Shown piece after piece: positions 63,603 through 64,000 of a DNA stretch of 64,000 nucleotides. The stretch is from assembly GCA_049322795.1 (NCBI GenBank), contig JBMOQH010000025.1, positions 163,606 to 227,605 on the forward strand. The letters run 5' to 3'. How positions within the stretch are numbered: position 1 is the first letter of the stretch; the number at the start of each line of letters is the position of its first letter. The translations under genes were made by a program, and so were the position numbers. The notes beneath the pieces were generated by a model. It searched no databases, was not told the origin of the DNA, and saw only the letters and a list, made by a program, of their open reading frames with translations. Origin of the DNA: Immundisolibacter sp049322795. GTDB lineage: Bacteria > Pseudomonadota > Gammaproteobacteria > Immundisolibacterales > Immundisolibacteraceae.

Positions 63603-64000
63603 CGGCCTTGAACTCGAAGATGAAGTTGCGGAAATGTGCATTGAACAGCCCGATGTCGGAGGGAACCTTCAAGGGTGACGCGGCCATCACCGCCTGCTGC
63701 ACCGACTCGACGAAGGCCGGATCGTTGCCGCAGCTCACCGCCTGCGCGCTGATGACCTCACCGCTCGGCAGCAGTTTCACGCGCAGATCGCAGTGCATGC
63801 CGGGCGGCCAGTTCAGCGGCTTGCGCCAGCGCGCCTGCACCTGTCGCTGGATGGCGGTGACGTAGCCACCGAGCTCGTTTGCCCGCTGCGCGGCCGCTGC
63901 GGCCGCAGCCTGATCGGCGGCGGCCTTGTCTGCTGCCGCTTTGGCGGCCGCGGCTTTGTCGGCCGCCACTTTGTCTGCCGCGGCTTTTTCCGCTGCCGCT
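63592..64000 (-). CDS. tolA: TolA, C-terminal part (continues past the window edge)
   Basis: TolA is the inner-membrane protein that spans the periplasm to reach Pal and TolB. Only the end is present: the repetitive Ala/Lys/Asp helix of domain II (repeats such as AADKAAAAKAAADKAAADQ) and the C-terminal domain III (about the last 95 residues, YVTAIQRQVQARWRKPLNWPPGMHCDLRVKLLPSGEV, with the two conserved cysteines in MHCDL and VSCGND). The frame is open to the end of the window at 64000, so the start and membrane anchor lie outside. Confidence 0.92.
   Translation of the reverse strand, partial: AAAEKAAADKVAADKAAAAKAAADKAAADQAAAAAAAQRANELGGYVTAIQRQVQARWRKPLNWPPGMHCDLRVKLLPSGEVISAQAVSCGNDPAFVESVQQAVMAASPLKVPSDIGLFNAHFRNFIFEFKADAS

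Overview
The window is a GC-rich (by eye well above 60% G+C), gene-dense piece of a Gram-negative chromosome, most likely from a gammaproteobacterium. The evidence is gene order and content: a complete division and cell-wall (dcw) cluster in gammaproteobacterial order with a meso-diaminopimelate-type MurE, LpxC and heptose genes for lipopolysaccharide, a Tol-Pal block followed by queE-queC-tRNA-Lys, the rsmI/lpoA/yraN/gmhA block, and alpha2beta2 glycyl-tRNA synthetase. The species cannot be named from sequence alone. I see no insertion sequence, prophage, CRISPR array, rRNA or toxin-antitoxin module. No gap between genes exceeds 300 bases; the largest are 8441-8695, 37828-38059 and 51599-51815.

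Layout. 1-1899 (+): end of pstA, then pstB and phoU (phosphate uptake). 1932-5446 (-): a tight four-gene unit of a Nudix CoA diphosphatase, a DUF1289-BtuF-like fusion, glutathione reductase and a gamma carbonic anhydrase homologue. 5614-5955 (+): hpf. 5963-8440 (-): adk, hemB, aroE. 8696-11406 (+): membrane H+-pyrophosphatase and soluble pyrophosphatase. 11414-13146: molybdopterin genes moaD-moaE (-) diverging from moaB-moaC (+). 13223-15323 (-): argD-argF. 15520-18121 (+): clpS-clpA. Then infA (-) and a DsbA-like protein (+).

19217-37827 (-) is the dcw cluster: mraZ, rsmH, ftsL, ftsI, murE, murF, mraY, murD, ftsW, murG, murC, murB, ddl, ftsQ, ftsA, ftsZ, lpxC. Every junction from mraZ to ftsA overlaps. 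It is read from a near-consensus promoter whose -10 box begins a ladder of about five MraZ-type repeats. Next come a PilT/PilU-like ATPase (+), RNase P RNA and rsmI (-, overlapping each other), and a long + strand series: lpoA, yraN, gmhA, rfaE2, glyQ, glyS, gmhB, plsC, an OmpA-like protein, an SDR, nadE, rpmB-rpmG, a Gld-like ABC system (four genes) and mutM. The right end holds an LLM flavin enzyme (-), a cupin and a phosphoesterase (+), tRNA-Lys(TTT), then (-) tolA-tolB-pal-cpoB-queE-queC.

Most of the window is housekeeping. Features that look under-described are: a 24-nt-period array of four palindromic units between cpoB and queE; an in-frame 40-codon stretch before ftsZ that begins with an ATGA overlap of the ftsA stop; the rsmI/rnpB overlap; the DUF1289-BtuF fusion; the Gld-like/DUF4340 operon in a non-Bacteroidetes genome; a palindrome inside the spacer of the putative infA promoter; and a DsbA-like protein with SCWC in place of CPWC.
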